Part shown: positions 63,276-64,000 of the stretch, one piece after another
Layout of the letters: the number at the start of each line of letters is the position of its first letter
Numbering within the stretch: position 1 is the stretch's first letter
Assembly: GCA_963693365.1 (NCBI GenBank)
Contig: CAVNZM010000004.1
Location: 14,136,001 to 14,200,000, forward strand
Reading direction: 5' to 3'
From: Amoebidium appalachense
Lineage: Eukaryota > Ichthyosporea
DNA: 64,000 nt
Notes under the pieces: generated by a model
What the model was told of the DNA's origin: nothing
Databases searched by the model: none
The model's input: the letters and a program-made list of their open reading frames with translations, nothing else
Made by a program: the position numbers and the translations under genes

Positions 63276-64000
63276 CATTCCAGCAGCTGGACGTATCAAT
63301 CAATGAGGTGCTGCTGCCTGCGATGTATGCTGGCCAGCGTAGATCGGGAATTCGGGATTATGTACTACTAGCCAATAGGAAGACAGTTATGGTTCCTGGC
63401 TCGCAGCACCTCAGTGATACCATGTTCCCGCATTCCAGCTGCCGGATAAATAAAAATCTTCACTGGCACTGTATCAACTTGAGTCTCACAGGCTCTCGCT
63501 CCCGAACTCCGACTTTCCGAACTTTCAAAGCGTTGCAATCACATATGCCATACCAACAAACCACACAGTGAGCAAGTGATAAAGTAACAGAAAGAAACTC
63601 TTAGCCTACATGTTTTAACCGTAGAAAACCATATAACTGCCTTGGAAAAGTGTCGGTGTGTTGTTCCGGATCGAAGTTGCATACTTTCGGGGTTGCAGAT
63701 CGTGTGGTGTGATTGGTGGGTAAACTCTGTGCTTTGTAAATCTATCCTAAATCGATCTGATTCGACCGTGTGTGGATAGTCAGAGATATCTTCTCATGAG
63801 TGGCCTAACTTTTTAAAAAAGAATTCCTCGTGAACAAAGCACTGTGCCATCAAAAAAGTTCATGATCATAATTCAATTGTCTTTTTTTCTGCAGCTCTAA
63901 TTCGAACCCTTAAATAATAATGTGCATGTAAGACTCATTAGGACAAAGAATTTTAAGTATTATGTTGGATATCTTCCGTGTGTAACGTTTATAATGACTT
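63276..64000. other. Right edge, no gene recognised
   Basis: A frame at 63260-63571 is open but has no recognisable features. The rest is AT-rich. Confidence 0.5.

Overview
This window is nuclear DNA of a eukaryote, most likely a unicellular relative of animals (a holozoan such as a choanoflagellate, filasterean or ichthyosporean). The evidence is spliceosomal introns with GT..AG ends, TATA boxes, AATAAA signals, a tyrosine kinase with an HRDIAARN catalytic loop, a PACSIN-type F-BAR domain, the duplicated opisthokont-type phosphofructokinase and a pogo/Tigger transposon. The species cannot be named from the sequence. Introns and spacers are packed with poly(C)/poly(G), (CA)n and minisatellites.

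Layout: (1) 1.8-3.4 kb, a frameshifted, intronless sugar-transporter pseudogene that keeps a TATA promoter. (2) 4.0-7.5 kb, an intact Tigger-like transposon (4341-7340, TA duplication, 24-bp inverted repeats) between two copies of a small MITE. (3) 17.9-9.3 kb, minus strand, an 11-exon mitochondrial SUV3 RNA helicase (681 aa). (4) 19.3-30.6 kb, plus strand, a 17-exon RGG/G-patch protein of SQS1 type (658 aa). (5) 37.5-31.8 kb, minus strand, a 13-exon 6-phosphofructokinase (about 765 aa, with one single-base frameshift). (6) 44.1-58.0 kb, plus strand, a 20-exon gene (987 aa) that joins a PACSIN/syndapin-like F-BAR domain directly to a tyrosine kinase with no SH2 domain, plus a long disordered tail. 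(7) 58-64 kb, spacer with a fold-back element, a short coiled-coil ORF behind a TATA box, a dispersed repeat and tandem repeats.

I assembled the exons by hand. For SUV3, the G-patch gene and the kinase every splice phase closes into one frame. For PFK it closes after adding one base in exon 12. The four spliced genes are housekeeping or signalling genes with no obvious pathway link. SUV3 and the G-patch gene are divergent, the G-patch gene and PFK converge, and PFK and the kinase are divergent across 6.6 kb.

The most unusual content is the F-BAR/tyrosine-kinase fusion. Next come the (CA)n and poly(C) tracts that form the 3' splice sites, and a strong excess of the CCAATCA heptamer that is densest inside the coding tail of the kinase.
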